Below, piece by piece: positions 36,221-45,388 of a stretch of DNA of 64,000 nucleotides (the first letter of the stretch is position 1; each line of letters begins with the position of its first letter). Source of the DNA: Ktedonosporobacter rubrisoli (lineage in GTDB: Bacteria > Chloroflexota > Ktedonobacteria > Ktedonobacterales > Ktedonobacteraceae); the NCBI RefSeq assembly GCF_004208415.1, contig NZ_CP035758.1, positions 3,162,001 to 3,226,000 of the forward strand, in the 5' to 3' direction. Position numbers and translations under genes: made by a program. The notes under the pieces were generated by a model. That model did not search any database, was not told where the DNA came from, and saw only the letters and a program-made list of their open reading frames with translations.

Positions 36221-36918
36221 TGAAAATACATCGCGAACAGATCATCTCCACAGCTATAGCCATCCTCGACCGAGATGGCCTGGAAGGGGTCACCTTAAGG
36301 AGGGTAGCAGCTGAGCTCCAGGTTCGTCCCGGAGCGCTCTACTGGCATGTGCAGAACAAACAAGAATTACTTGATGAAATGGCCAATGTGCTCTTATCCG
36401 AGCAGTTTGCCCATTTCGAGGGCCTCATTCCCGGGCAAGAGTGGTCAAAGTGGCTACAGGAGATGTGCCTGCGATTGCGGCAAGCATTGCTTGCTCATCG
36501 CGAGGGTGCACGAGTAGTGGCAGGGGCTGGTTTTGGCCGGGCCTTCATGTTAAAGCAGTTGCTAGAAATAACGGTTAGCTCTCTGCTGGCAGCGGGTTTC
36601 TCCTTGCGCCTGGCTTTCCTTGCCTGGTCGACGACAACATCCTATGTGTATGGTTTTGTGATCGAAGAGCAGGCTGCTCCAAGCGAAGACACCATCAGAA
36701 ACGCACAGCGCTTGCAGGGAGAATCAATGGTAGTGGCTATCCAGCGCGAAAAACAGGAAAAAATGTATACGGAAGATAAGGATTTCTGCGATGGACTAGA
36801 GGTTATTGTAGATGGAATCAGGCAGTGGAGAGCAAAACAGCTGATTTACGCTGAAGAGGATCAAGAAGTTCGCGAACAGTATAGTACTGAACTGGATTCG
36901 GGAAGCCGAGAAAAGTAA
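36220..36918 (+). CDS. TetR-family regulator (TetR_C_1 type)
   Basis: A 232-residue regulator closest in layout to TetR itself. The DNA-binding part is REQIISTAIAILDRDGLEGVTLRRVAAEL with the recognition helix GALYWHVQNKQELLDEM, a tract characteristic of tetracycline-repressor-like proteins. The long C-terminal domain has LLAHREGARVVAGAGFG and YVYGFVIEEQA. Only a weak AGG precedes the ATG, and the palindrome covers the start, so translation may be weak or from a short leader. No cognate exporter is adjacent; the nearest ones lie 2-4 kb downstream. Confidence 0.92.
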   Translation: MKIHREQIISTAIAILDRDGLEGVTLRRVAAELQVRPGALYWHVQNKQELLDEMANVLLSEQFAHFEGLIPGQEWSKWLQEMCLRLRQALLAHREGARVVAGAGFGRAFMLKQLLEITVSSLLAAGFSLRLAFLAWSTTTSYVYGFVIEEQAAPSEDTIRNAQRLQGESMVVAIQREKQEKMYTEDKDFCDGLEVIVDGIRQWRAKQLIYAEEDQEVREQYSTELDSGSREK

Positions 36919-36976
36919 GAGAACAAAAGGTGAGAGGCCGATAGTGATGCTCACCTTTTGCTCAACATTGGTTTGC

Positions 36977-37435
36977 TTACATCACTTGGCTAACAACGCT
37001 ATTGGGGCCAGAAAAAACGGAGCCTCCGTTTTGGATTGTTTCGCGTATGAGACTAGTTATCTTTGCTTTATCAGTATTAACCTTGTCGATCCAGGACTGA
37101 GGTGCCTCAGTTTGTGGATCGTACTGAGCGCCCCAATTCCCTATCTCCACTAAGATAGGTATGAGATCCAGGCCTTTTTCGGTGAGGACGTACATCTCCT
37201 TACGTTTGTCTGTATCATGAGGCTTTTTGGCAAGAATACCTTTTTGTTCGAGAAGAGCAAGTCGGCTGGCGAGGATATTCGTGGCGATACCTTCCTCTGA
37301 GGCCAGGAACTCGCCGTAAGTTTTTTTGCCAAAGTAGACAATATCGCGAATAATTAAGAGTGACCAGGTGTCACCGAATGTCTCTAAGGCAAAGTTGATA
37401 GGGCAATTCGAGCGTCTTTGTTGTTTGTTCTTCAT
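36977..37435 (-). CDS. HxlR-family winged-helix regulator
   Basis: A 152-residue MarR-like regulator of the HxlR family. The signature Cys-Pro near the N-terminus is there (RRSNCPINFALETFGDTWSLL), followed by the recognition region GEFLASEEGIATNILASRL and the wing (KKPHDTDKRKEMYVLTEKG). Many HxlR proteins sense oxidants, aldehydes or quinones through this Cys. It faces the TetR gene tail to tail and has no obvious divergent target, since about 200 gene-free bases separate it from the upstream LysR gene on the same strand. Confidence 0.92.
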   Translation of the reverse strand: MKNKQQRRSNCPINFALETFGDTWSLLIIRDIVYFGKKTYGEFLASEEGIATNILASRLALLEQKGILAKKPHDTDKRKEMYVLTEKGLDLIPILVEIGNWGAQYDPQTEAPQSWIDKVNTDKAKITSLIRETIQNGGSVFSGPNSVVSQVM

Positions 37436-37638
37436 AGTAGAATCGCTTCCTTGACATCTTGTTGCCAGAGAGGAATATATGGCACAACGAGCTACTCCAG
37501 TAACTGACAGAAGATCAGAATTTTTATCTTCTTACCAAAATTATAGCACATTCGCTTGTGATTTGCAAGTTAGATTGCTTGTGACTGTTTGCTCTCTTCT
37601 GTAACAAGGCATGCTCTGAAAAGGGATCAGGGGGCATG

Positions 37639-38535
37639 CTATGCTGGCCTCTTCTGGTTAAATTGGGCAAAATAGGTGATTATGAAGTCGCGGAATTCGC
37701 GCGCAGCAGAAGAGAGATAATGTTCCTTTGAGTAGAGGAGAAGCATTTCACGCTCGCAACGTGGTTCGGTGATGTGAAGACTTCTCACAGCCATCTCGGG
37801 AAAGCTTTTCCATACAAGCGACGGGATGCAGGCAATCCCAATTCCCGCCTTAACCAGATGCAGCAGCGCCACAGGCTCATCCCCTTCAAAGACAATATGT
37901 GGTGTAAAGCCGGCCTGTTGACAAAACGTGTCGGTGAGCTCGCGCAAGCGGTAGCCTGGCTTGAGGGCCAGAAATGCTTCCCCGGCCACCTCGCTTAAGT
38001 TGATTGTCTCGCGCTCAGCCAGCCAATGCCCCTGCGGAACTGCCAGGAGAATCTCCTCCATCATCAAAGACGTCTGCTCAACTGTTGTCACCTCAATGGG
38101 AGGAGAAGAGATAAACAGATCGACCTCACCTCTTTCAAGCTGAGCCAGAGTTTCGCGTCGCGGATTGCTAAAGAGACGAATGCTGATATCTGTATGGTTT
38201 TTAAGAAAGGCCTGTAAGAGATTGGGAAGCAGATAGACACTCATCGAGGCAAGCGAAATTCTTCTCTGTTCTTGATTAGTTAGCTCGGCTAGTTCACGTT
38301 GCCCATTTTCCAGAGCCGCAAAGGCCTGCTCGACGCGTTGGAGAAACGTTTTGCCGTACTGGTTAAGCTTGATCTGACGTCCCTGGCGGTCAAAGAGTGG
38401 AAGGCCTAACTCATGTTCGAGGTGAGAGATAGTCTTGCTGAGTGAAGATTGTGAAATGTAGAGCTCCTGGGCTGCGCGCGTCATATGTTCAAGGCGGGCG
38501 ACGGTCCGAAAGTAGCGAAGTTGGAGCAGATCCAT
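37639..38535 (-). CDS. LysR-family regulator
   Basis: A 298-residue LysR-type regulator. Residues 1-60 form the winged helix-turn-helix (MDLLQLRYFRTVARLEHMTR, AQELYISQSSLSKTISHLE), and the rest is a two-lobed substrate-binding domain (RISLASMSVYLLPNLLQAFL, GIGIACIPSLVW). It is divergent from an MFS exporter with a 180-base gap that holds a LysR-type palindrome, so it very likely controls that exporter. Confidence 0.94.
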   Translation of the reverse strand: MDLLQLRYFRTVARLEHMTRAAQELYISQSSLSKTISHLEHELGLPLFDRQGRQIKLNQYGKTFLQRVEQAFAALENGQRELAELTNQEQRRISLASMSVYLLPNLLQAFLKNHTDISIRLFSNPRRETLAQLERGEVDLFISSPPIEVTTVEQTSLMMEEILLAVPQGHWLAERETINLSEVAGEAFLALKPGYRLRELTDTFCQQAGFTPHIVFEGDEPVALLHLVKAGIGIACIPSLVWKSFPEMAVRSLHITEPRCEREMLLLYSKEHYLSSAAREFRDFIITYFAQFNQKRPA

Positions 38536-38568
38536 CGTGTCAGGTCTACCTTTCTATGGATGCGAGTT

Positions 38569-38603
38569 CATGAATACATGGATATTTATGTATTGTAATA
38601 CAT
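38569..38603. promoter_or_regulatory. LysR-type operator between regulator and exporter
   Basis: A perfect palindrome ATGTATTGTAATACAT (38588-38603) with a related CATGAATACATG just beside it (38569-38580). Two adjacent sites in the divergent gap are the usual arrangement of recognition and activation sites for LysR regulators. Confidence 0.7.
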
Positions 38604-38716
38604 GAAACGGCTGGCCTACAATCAAGGCACAGTGGGGATGCTAAGCGACGAATAACCGCGACTGGCTGTTTTCCGCAATGGTTTCACTCCATGTAGCTAA
38701 AAAATGGAGGTTTTCT

Positions 38717-40168
38717 ATGTTTACGGTTCATCAAAAGGGGCAGGCGCCTTCTACGAATAGTTCTGTCTTACCCTGGTGGCTGATTGGAACTATCGCTGTG
38801 GGGACACTACTCAATCCGCTTAACTCATCGATGATTTCGGTTTCGCTATTCCGCCTGGGAAGCGCTTTCCATATTACAATTGCCAGTGCAACCTGGCTTA
38901 TCTCTAGCTTCTACCTGGCGGCCGCGGTTGGGCAACCGCTCATGGGGCGCTTGGCCGATCTGATAGGGCCGCGCCGCATCTTTTGTCTTGGCTTAGTCCT
39001 TGTTGGGATCACAGGTCTGCTTGCTCCCTGGGCTCCTGCATTTGGTTGGCTTGTTGTGCTGCGTGTATTTCAGGCTCTGGGAACTTCGGCAGCATATCCG
39101 GCCGGCCTGGCCCTCTTGCGCGCACAGACCCGCCGGATAGCAGGAGAGGGTGCGAAAACGCCAGCCGCAGCTTTAGGGGCTATCTCGATTACCTCAAATG
39201 TTAGTGCGGCCCTTGGTCCAACGCTGGGCGGCGTTTTGATGCTCATGGCAAACTGGCAAGCGATCTTTCTAATAAATGTGCCTCTGGTAATCATTGGACT
39301 CATACTTGCCTTCTTACTTCTGCCGCGAGATGAGCCTATGCAGCCCGAAGAGCGAGAGCCGATACGATTGCACGCAATCACCCTCAGTCAGATTGTGAGG
39401 GTATTAGATGTACCAGGAATAATCCTCTTTAGTGGCACGCTTACAAGCCTGCTCGTCTTTTTGCTTGCACTCAATAATCCATTCTGGTTGCTTCTGCCAA
39501 CTGCGCTGGTCTTGCTACTTCTCCTACTCCTCTGGGAGTACAGAACGCAAGCCCCTTTTTTCAATGTGAGAGTGCTCCTGTCAAATCGTCAGCTGGCGAA
39601 GGTCTATATACAGTTTGCGGCAGTGAATTTCGTTTTCTATTCCCTCTTTTTCGGCCTCCCCCTCTGGTTTGAAAAGGCGCGAGGCTTTAGCCCGACGCTC
39701 TCGGGAATTATCATGTTGCCCTTTGCTGGAATTGGAGTTCTTGCCACATTTGCGGCGATTCAGATTCTGCGTCGATCTGGTATCAGGCTTGCACTCTTGC
39801 TGGGGGCCCTGGCTTTGAGCATAGGAACGCTACTGCTTCTGTTCCTCGATACAAAAACAGCGGTGATCTTGCTACTTGCTGTAATTGTAATCCTTGGTAT
39901 TCCTAATGGCTTGCAGAATCTGGGCCTACAAGCTGCCCTCTACGCTGCCGCCCCTGCCCATGAGATGGGTGCTGCAGCGGGCCAGTTCCAGACATTTCGT
40001 TATGTGGGCAGCATTCTTTCGACGAGCTTGCTCGGACTTCTGTTTGGTGGAACGATTACCAACGGGGGACTGCATATGCTGGCGGCGGCTCTCGCGTGCA
40101 TTAGCATTCTCCTGCTTATCGAGGCAGGACGTATGCGCTCGCCTACTAACAAATCTGCTCAGGATTGA
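38717..40168 (+). CDS. MFS transporter (DHA-type exporter)
   Basis: A 483-residue major facilitator. The ATG at 38717 follows GGAGG; an in-frame extension upstream lacks a ribosome-binding site. The first helix region LLNPLNSSMISVSLF and motif A (GRLADLIGPRR) resemble DHA2-type drug exporters, and the middle has FALPLWFEKARGFSPTLSG-like periplasmic-loop features. Its divergent LysR neighbour should control it. The substrate is unknown. Confidence 0.9.
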   Translation: MFTVHQKGQAPSTNSSVLPWWLIGTIAVGTLLNPLNSSMISVSLFRLGSAFHITIASATWLISSFYLAAAVGQPLMGRLADLIGPRRIFCLGLVLVGITGLLAPWAPAFGWLVVLRVFQALGTSAAYPAGLALLRAQTRRIAGEGAKTPAAALGAISITSNVSAALGPTLGGVLMLMANWQAIFLINVPLVIIGLILAFLLLPRDEPMQPEEREPIRLHAITLSQIVRVLDVPGIILFSGTLTSLLVFLLALNNPFWLLLPTALVLLLLLLLWEYRTQAPFFNVRVLLSNRQLAKVYIQFAAVNFVFYSLFFGLPLWFEKARGFSPTLSGIIMLPFAGIGVLATFAAIQILRRSGIRLALLLGALALSIGTLLLLFLDTKTAVILLLAVIVILGIPNGLQNLGLQAALYAAAPAHEMGAAAGQFQTFRYVGSILSTSLLGLLFGGTITNGGLHMLAAALACISILLLIEAGRMRSPTNKSAQD

Positions 40169-40249
40169 GAGAAATGATTAGTAAAACTTTGTTCGCGAGT
40201 GAGCGCAGCCACGGCAGGAGAGAGCAGGTCTAATATATGGATCGAGATT

Positions 40250-40273
40250 CAGGGGAACTGAAATATTCCCCTG
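40250..40273. terminator. Hairpin between converging MFS genes
   Basis: CAGGGGAA pairs with TTCCCCTG across 8 bases, between the two converging transporter genes. Confidence 0.5.
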
Positions 40274-40383
40274 GCGAATCTTCCGCAAGCTTGCACATAG
40301 AAGCGTCGAGCTGACCTGCCATCCTGCTGACGAGACTGGAGGCATGATGTCTAACGCAATATGTTTGGAATGGATTCATGCTC

Positions 40384-42162
40384 CTACTGGATACTGGAGG
40401 ACTGCGGATCAGCGAGTACTGTTTCAGGCTTGTCAACTGCTGGCGAAGATGCTGTCATTGGAACATCTTTCAGGAAGAAGGTCATTAACAACGTAGCTCC
40501 ACAAAGTATGAATATTGTCCAGAAGCCATGTTGGAGCGCTACCGCCAGAGAGAGCCGTAGGATTTCGAAGACCTGGCTGAGGAGATGCTGCACCTGTAAT
40601 GCTGCTTGCTGGGCAGGACCCGGTGAAAGATGGTTCGCTGCCTGTTCTACAGCATGGCGCTGCAGCATCTCTATGACCTTCGCCTGATATGCAGGGTTTA
40701 CCAGCGCCTGTGTATCAGTTGCTAGCTTGATTCCGGCTGGAGTCAAGTGTTTGATAGTGCTAGCAGGTAGGCGCCGCGCTAGCTCGCTGGAGAGCGAACT
40801 GTTTACCACGGTTCCCACCAGCGCCACGCCAAGCGTCGGCCCTAACTGTCCCATATATCTTGCTGCCGCCATGCCAACACCGAATTGAGTTCGAGGTAAA
40901 GCATTTTGGGCTGCCAGTGGCGCAATAGAGAGGAATACACCCATCCCAATTCCTGCAATTAGCATAGAGATAGTGGCCAGCAATAAGCTTGTGGAGGGGG
41001 TCATTTGTGTTAATAGAAACACCCCTGCGCCCATAACAATTGCTCCTGCAACAGCGATCCATTGATAGCGTTTCAGTATACTGCTTGCAAAGCCGGCGAA
41101 TAAGGCAACAACTGTTGCGCTTACCAACATCGGAGTTAGAAGCGCCCCGCTATTTGTGGCCGATACCCCGAGTACTCCTTGCAGAAAGAGCGGAAGATAG
41201 ATTGTTAGGCCCAGCAGTACCATACCTTGTAGCAGGTTCAGCAACGAGGCTGCGGTAAAGACCTGATTACGAAAGAGGTCAAGCGGCACAATCGGATCGG
41301 CTACCTTGAGTTCGGTGAATAAGAATAGTAGATAAAGGATGCCAGCGATTGCCAGGATAACAATGACTTGCGTGTTTTGCCAACCATAGCTAGCGTCGCC
41401 TCCCCAGGTAAGCCCCAACAGCAGGCAAATGGTTGCGGTTGCTACAAGCAATGCTCCAGTAAAATCAATGCCTCGTACGGCGGCCCAACTGATCCTATCC
41501 TGACTTCGTTCGGAGATATCGATGGGCAAGCAGAGGAGCAATATAACAAGTGCTAGAAGCCCGATTGGGAGATTGATATAAAAGATCCAGCGCCAGCGCG
41601 TTGTTTCTGTGACCAGCGTGCCGAGCAACGGTCCATGATCGGCGAGCCAGCCGCCAAGTGTTGGACCGATCAGATTGGCAAAGCCGTAGACGCTGCTAAG
41701 GATGGACTGCCATCTGGCCCGTTCGACGGGAGGAAAAATGTCGCCGACGATTGTCATAACCAGAGCCAGCCCGATGCCAGATCCAAGGCCTTGCATGGCT
41801 CTAAATGCAATCAATTGATTCATCGTCTGCGCCAGGCCACAAAGTGCTGAGCCAAGCAGAAAAAGCATAACTCCAATGACCAGGAACCACTTGCGACCAA
41901 ACAGGTCGGAAAGCTTCCCAACGATGGGAATCATGGCAGTCGTAGCCAGTAAATAAGCATTCACGACCCAGGTGTAACGATCAAAACCCTGCAGATCGGC
42001 AATAATCTTTGGCAGCGCGGTACCTACAATGGTTTGATCCAGAGCTTCGAGGAGGAGTGTAAGTAGGAGCGCTATAATGACGCCTACGAATACAGGGCCA
42101 TGCAAGCGATGCGTGGACACCTGCACAGATTTAATTGTATGAGTATTTTTCTTTAGTTTCAT
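40384..42162 (-). CDS. MFS drug exporter, DHA2 (EmrB/QacA) family
   Basis: A 592-residue, 14-helix exporter. Helix 1 carries LLEALDQTIVGTALPKI and motif A reads GKLSDLFGRKW; the segment RWRWIFYINLPIGLLAL is typical of the family. It is longer than the paralogue at the left end of the window by an insertion of about 70 residues near the C-terminus (roughly 490-560), rich in Gln and Ala (GPAQQAALQVQHLLSQVFEI), before the last helix. The start is the first ATG with AGAGAA before it. It stands alone and its substrate is unknown. Confidence 0.92.
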   Translation of the reverse strand: MKLKKNTHTIKSVQVSTHRLHGPVFVGVIIALLLTLLLEALDQTIVGTALPKIIADLQGFDRYTWVVNAYLLATTAMIPIVGKLSDLFGRKWFLVIGVMLFLLGSALCGLAQTMNQLIAFRAMQGLGSGIGLALVMTIVGDIFPPVERARWQSILSSVYGFANLIGPTLGGWLADHGPLLGTLVTETTRWRWIFYINLPIGLLALVILLLCLPIDISERSQDRISWAAVRGIDFTGALLVATATICLLLGLTWGGDASYGWQNTQVIVILAIAGILYLLFLFTELKVADPIVPLDLFRNQVFTAASLLNLLQGMVLLGLTIYLPLFLQGVLGVSATNSGALLTPMLVSATVVALFAGFASSILKRYQWIAVAGAIVMGAGVFLLTQMTPSTSLLLATISMLIAGIGMGVFLSIAPLAAQNALPRTQFGVGMAAARYMGQLGPTLGVALVGTVVNSSLSSELARRLPASTIKHLTPAGIKLATDTQALVNPAYQAKVIEMLQRHAVEQAANHLSPGPAQQAALQVQHLLSQVFEILRLSLAVALQHGFWTIFILCGATLLMTFFLKDVPMTASSPAVDKPETVLADPQSSSIQ

Positions 42163-42499
42163 GATAAATTCTCTTGGCGACGAAATTTTATAGCCATAGA
42201 GCTATAGAAAGCTCGGACACAGAGGCAATAGCTGGGCGCCGAGTTTATATCTATTGGCCAGAAAGTAGCTCGTAACCTGTTCCTAAACCTGTTCAATTGC
42301 CAACAAAGCTTTAGTAGAGTCGGTCCAGCTATCTGTAGCTGAGAACTGCCTTCTATGCCCTACATAAGGACGAGAGGACATAAGTATGTCACGTCAAGAA
42401 TTCTTACAAGCCCAATCTGTTTAATTGAACTTCGGCCATCTGTCTTGCCACTATATAAAGAGAAAGATCTGTTGTTAGCTGATCATGTCATTAGCTTTT
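42163..42499. other. Intergenic region, no gene seen
   Basis: About 340 bases upstream of the DHA2 exporter and downstream of the VOC gene. It should contain the exporter promoter, but no clear boxes or repeats were found. Confidence 0.35.
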
Positions 42500-42529
42500 C
42501 TGACCATGATCAAAAGAGATCATGGTCAG
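42500..42529. terminator. Perfect 12-bp hairpin after the VOC gene
   Basis: CTGACCATGATC pairs exactly with GATCATGGTCAG over a 6-base loop (AAAAGA). It lies 11 bases beyond the VOC stop codon and probably ends the RHH-VOC transcript, although a T-run is seen only in the other direction. Confidence 0.65.
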
Positions 42530-42540
42530 CTTTATTTAAA

Positions 42541-42903
42541 TTACGTATAGAGTTCTGGGTCATGCTGGTTTATCTGAATATGCAAGCCATCGGGATCGCG
42601 TATAACCAGCGAATAGCCGAAGGCTTCATCCGAGACGAAGCGTTCCAGGGGAATCCCAGCCGCTATCAAGCGTTCCTGTAGCTCTTCAAGCGGTTCCTGG
42701 CTCTCCAGGCCCAGATCCACGCGCTGCTGTTCCTGGCTCTGTGAGAGCTTATCCAGATAATGTAGCCCTAGCTTGGCATCGCCCAGGCGCAGTTCGGCCC
42801 AGCGGCCTTTACGGTGTTTTCTCACCAGTTTGAAGCCCAATAGCTCATAGAAGCGCATAGAGCGCTCCACATCGCTCACATAGACAATAGGCATAACTAA
42901 CAT
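42541..42903 (-). CDS. VOC (glyoxalase/bleomycin-resistance) family protein
   Basis: A 120-residue protein with the two beta-alpha-beta-beta-beta units of the vicinal oxygen chelate fold: MPIVYVSDVERSMRFYELLGFKLV at the start and FGYSLVIRDPDGLHIQINQ at the end, where DPDG and the last Glu/Gln side chains usually form the metal or ligand site. It may bind and sequester a drug or act on a small molecule. Its start overlaps the stop of the upstream RHH gene by seven bases, so the two are translationally coupled. Confidence 0.88.
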   Translation of the reverse strand: MLVMPIVYVSDVERSMRFYELLGFKLVRKHRKGRWAELRLGDAKLGLHYLDKLSQSQEQQRVDLGLESQEPLEELQERLIAAGIPLERFVSDEAFGYSLVIRDPDGLHIQINQHDPELYT

Positions 42904-43088
42904 GCAGAGCCACCTTTCCCGCGCAAATGAGGCTGTTGGAGCTGCTGGACATAGGCACGTAGCGCCTGTTCAACAAAAACCGAGAGCGAGATCCCTTGAT
43001 CAACAGCCGTATGCTTTACCTCGCGAATTAACTCGGGAGGGAGATAGACGTTAAACTGCTGTTTCTTTTCATTCTCTTCGGGGGGCAT
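42897..43088 (-). CDS. Small ribbon-helix-helix (CopG/Arc-type) protein
   Basis: A 63-residue protein. I take the ATG at 43088 after AAGAGGGAA; a longer in-frame start lacks a site. The sequence QQFNVYLPPELIREVKHTAV, then GISLSVFVEQALRAYV, is a clear ribbon-helix-helix DNA-binding domain as in CopG-like repressors and antitoxins. The gene overlaps the VOC gene by seven bases. Toxin partners are normally recognisable; the VOC protein is not one, so this is more likely a small repressor of its own operon. The tail ends with a Cys. Confidence 0.8.
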   Translation of the reverse strand: MPPEENEKKQQFNVYLPPELIREVKHTAVDQGISLSVFVEQALRAYVQQLQQPHLRGKGGSAC

Positions 43089-43127
43089 GTTCCCTCTTTC
43101 TTTTTGCAGTAGGTTTAAAGATAGCAA

Positions 43128-43429
43128 TATTGTTCTTGCTAGAATACTAGCATGCTAGCAAAATGTTGTCAAGTAGAGATAAAGAAGGGAGCAGAGCTTT
43201 CAACTTCTCGTTGTTATAATTCCTGGCTGTAGAAAAGAAGGGGAGAGAACTGTAGCGAGGAGCGAGCAGATTGTGGTGAAAAGCCGTCAAGAACAATTTG
43301 CTTGCCTGCAGCATAGGGCCATAACAAATCTATTCTTTAAGAACTGGGAGGCTCTAAAGGAATAGAGTTTGTATTATTAGGCTTGCCTATGAGAAAAGCC
43401 ACTACAGATCCAGGAAGAAAAACGTAGCT
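43128..43429. other. Intergenic region, no gene seen
   Basis: About 300 bases. CTAGAATACTAGCATGCTAGCAAAA near 43140 contains the short palindrome TAGCATGCTA, a possible operator for the RHH gene whose start lies 60 bases away. Nothing else is evident. Confidence 0.4.
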
Positions 43430-44674
43430 TTAATCATTGATTGCCTGGTATGTTAGCGTCAAGAAATCATCGCCGACCTGGCTGCGCCAATCCGCGGCAA
43501 CAATGGCGTTCTGATATTGAAGCAGGATGATGGCTATTAGATCTTCGTGTGGATCTACATACCATGCCGTGCCAAATGCGCCAGGCCAGCCAAAGGTGCC
43601 AATACTTGGCCCCAAGCCGGTCTGCTTTGTCAGCACCTGCACACCATAGCCAAATCCCCGATTGGCCCACATCTGATTATTACTAAATGCAAAAGTAGCG
43701 TGGGTATGTTGCTCAGGAGTGAGATAGTCAGTTGTCATGGCTTCCACAGTTCTGCGCGAGAGAAGGCGCGAGCCATCCAACATACCCTTATTGAGTAACA
43801 TGCGAGCAAAGCGCAAGTAGTCATCAGCTGTGGAAATCAGGCCAGCGCCTCCGGAGGCGAAAAGGGGCGGCTCGGCCCAACCTGTTGTCTGAGGGTGATC
43901 CAGGATAGCAAGCTCACCATTGGGAGCGGGTCCGTAGAGAACTGAAAGCCTACTGAGCTTTTCTGGAGATACTACAAAGCTTGTACCCGCCATTCCTCAC
44001 GGTTCAAAGACGCGTTCACGCAAAGCCTCTTCAAGCGATTTTCCTGTCACACGCGTAAGCAGAATACCCAGGATATCTGAGGATATGTGGTAGAGCCAGC
44101 GTGCTCCGGGCTCATACACCAGAGGAAATTCCCTTATGCGCGCCATCCAGGCATCAGGTGTTAAACTCTCGGCATTAGAAATTTGTAGCGCGTCTGCTAC
44201 TGGCTGGGCGGTCAGTGCAAAGAGTTGTGACCCAAGGCTAGATTTTCCCCAACCAATACCAGGACGATAGGTCAAGAGATCGTGAAGAGTAATTGGGCGT
44301 GGCGAAGGATAAACATCGTCAGGAGAGCCGTTCGGATCGCGCATCACCATACGATTGCCAAGTTCTGGTAGCCACTCATCTACAGGATCAAAGAGCCGAA
44401 GTTTACCTTCCTCGACCAGGGTCAGTGCCGCAACATTGGTCAGGGGTTTAGTCATTGAGCCCAGACGAAAGATAGTGTTTCTTTGCATGGGGACCTGGGC
44501 TTTCTTATCCTGCCATCCGGAAGTATCAAAATAGGCAAGTGCGCCATGTCTATAAAGAAGAGCGCTCACTCCTGCAAACTCGCCTCTTTCAACATATCCT
44601 TCAAGCGCTCTGCTGAGGCGTTCCAGGCGGGCGTGAGATAATCCGCTGCGTTGCACATGAGGTATTTCGTTCAT
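43430..44674 (-). pseudogene. Serine hydrolase (beta-lactamase/esterase class C family) split by one TGA
   Basis: A protein of about 414 residues of the penicillin-binding/class C beta-lactamase-like esterase family is encoded in one frame, interrupted only by TGA at 43997-43999. Upstream of it: the catalytic SxxK in RLGSMTKPLTNVAAL, the Tyr-x-Ser/Asn element in WLYHISSDIL, and TGKSLEEALRERVFEP. The family continues with LGMxxTSF; here a stop replaces the Leu and GMAGTSFVV follows in phase. The rest runs complete to FGWPGAFGTAWYVDP. A single substitution (TTA to TGA) would explain it. Recent inactivation, a sequencing error, or readthrough are the choices; I favour the first. Confidence 0.8.
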
Positions 44675-44796
44675 TGCTCATCTCTCCCTTTAATATTTCA
44701 ATTTAAATTGGATTAGTAAAGTTATATTGCAAATTAATGTGGAATGTCAAGCGGTTTTAACCCCTGTGCTTAAGGAGTGAACAATAGAAGAGCAAG

Positions 44797-45053
44797 CTAT
44801 GGAAGAATGCCAAGCTCAATGGCTTTTGCTACCGCTGCAGCACGAGAATCAATCTCTAGCTTCATATAGATGCAAGCAAATGGGTATGTTCGCGCAGGCC
44901 AAGTAAGCCATAGTGTCCCAAACCGGTTGAGCCGCTAGCTGGAGTAAAACCTATACCGTCATCGCGGATCATAAGCGTAAGTAGTCCTGGATCTGAAATG
45001 GCACATATCCAGACCTGGTGTGCCTGAGCGTGACGGGCTATCGGTCGCCACAA
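44797..45053 (-). pseudogene. Remnants of a two-component system (kinase end joined to response-regulator end)
   Basis: On the reverse strand the ATPase end of a NarX-type sensor kinase is seen (LLTLMIRDDGIGFTP, then GLGHYGLLGLREH). After a frameshift it passes directly into YMKLEIDSRAAAVAKAIELGIL, the last helix of a LuxR-type response regulator, and a TAG. Everything between (the kinase end and most of the receiver) is deleted. Not functional. Confidence 0.6.
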
Positions 45054-45365
45054 TTAACCTTGTGGACGCTCGGACCTGATGAATGGCTGCTTTTCTTGAA
45101 ATTATCTGACTACGCAGCGCGGAAAAAGCCCCAGAGGAAGTTGGATCATACCTGGCTTCCTCTGCCTGATCTTGATGAAAACCAGCGAAAGCCCGGTTTC
45201 TTTATGAGTGGTGAGAACTAGCCCAAACCTTGCTGCGAGATGCGTGTACAACTTCCAGTCACGACGCGTCTTTAGAGGGAAAGATTCTTCAACAATGAGT
45301 TACGTTCTTTCCAAGTTCAATTGCATTGAAACCTCGTATTGAAAAGCGGGCCGCCTCCGTCGCTT

Positions 45366-45384
45366 TGGGCTCAACCCGAGCCCA
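45366..45384. terminator. Hairpin next to the RibD-like gene
   Basis: TGGGCTC-AACCC-GAGCCCA is a perfect 7-bp stem directly beyond the stop codon of the reverse-strand reductase gene. A T-run is lacking. Confidence 0.45.
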
Positions 45385-45388
45385 GACT

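Noticed and set aside
45018..45221. 67-codon forward frame beside the two-component remnants
   Set aside because: It reads fairly smoothly (LPDLDENQRKPGFF) but has no start signal and no recognisable family. It may be debris and is not supported as a gene.
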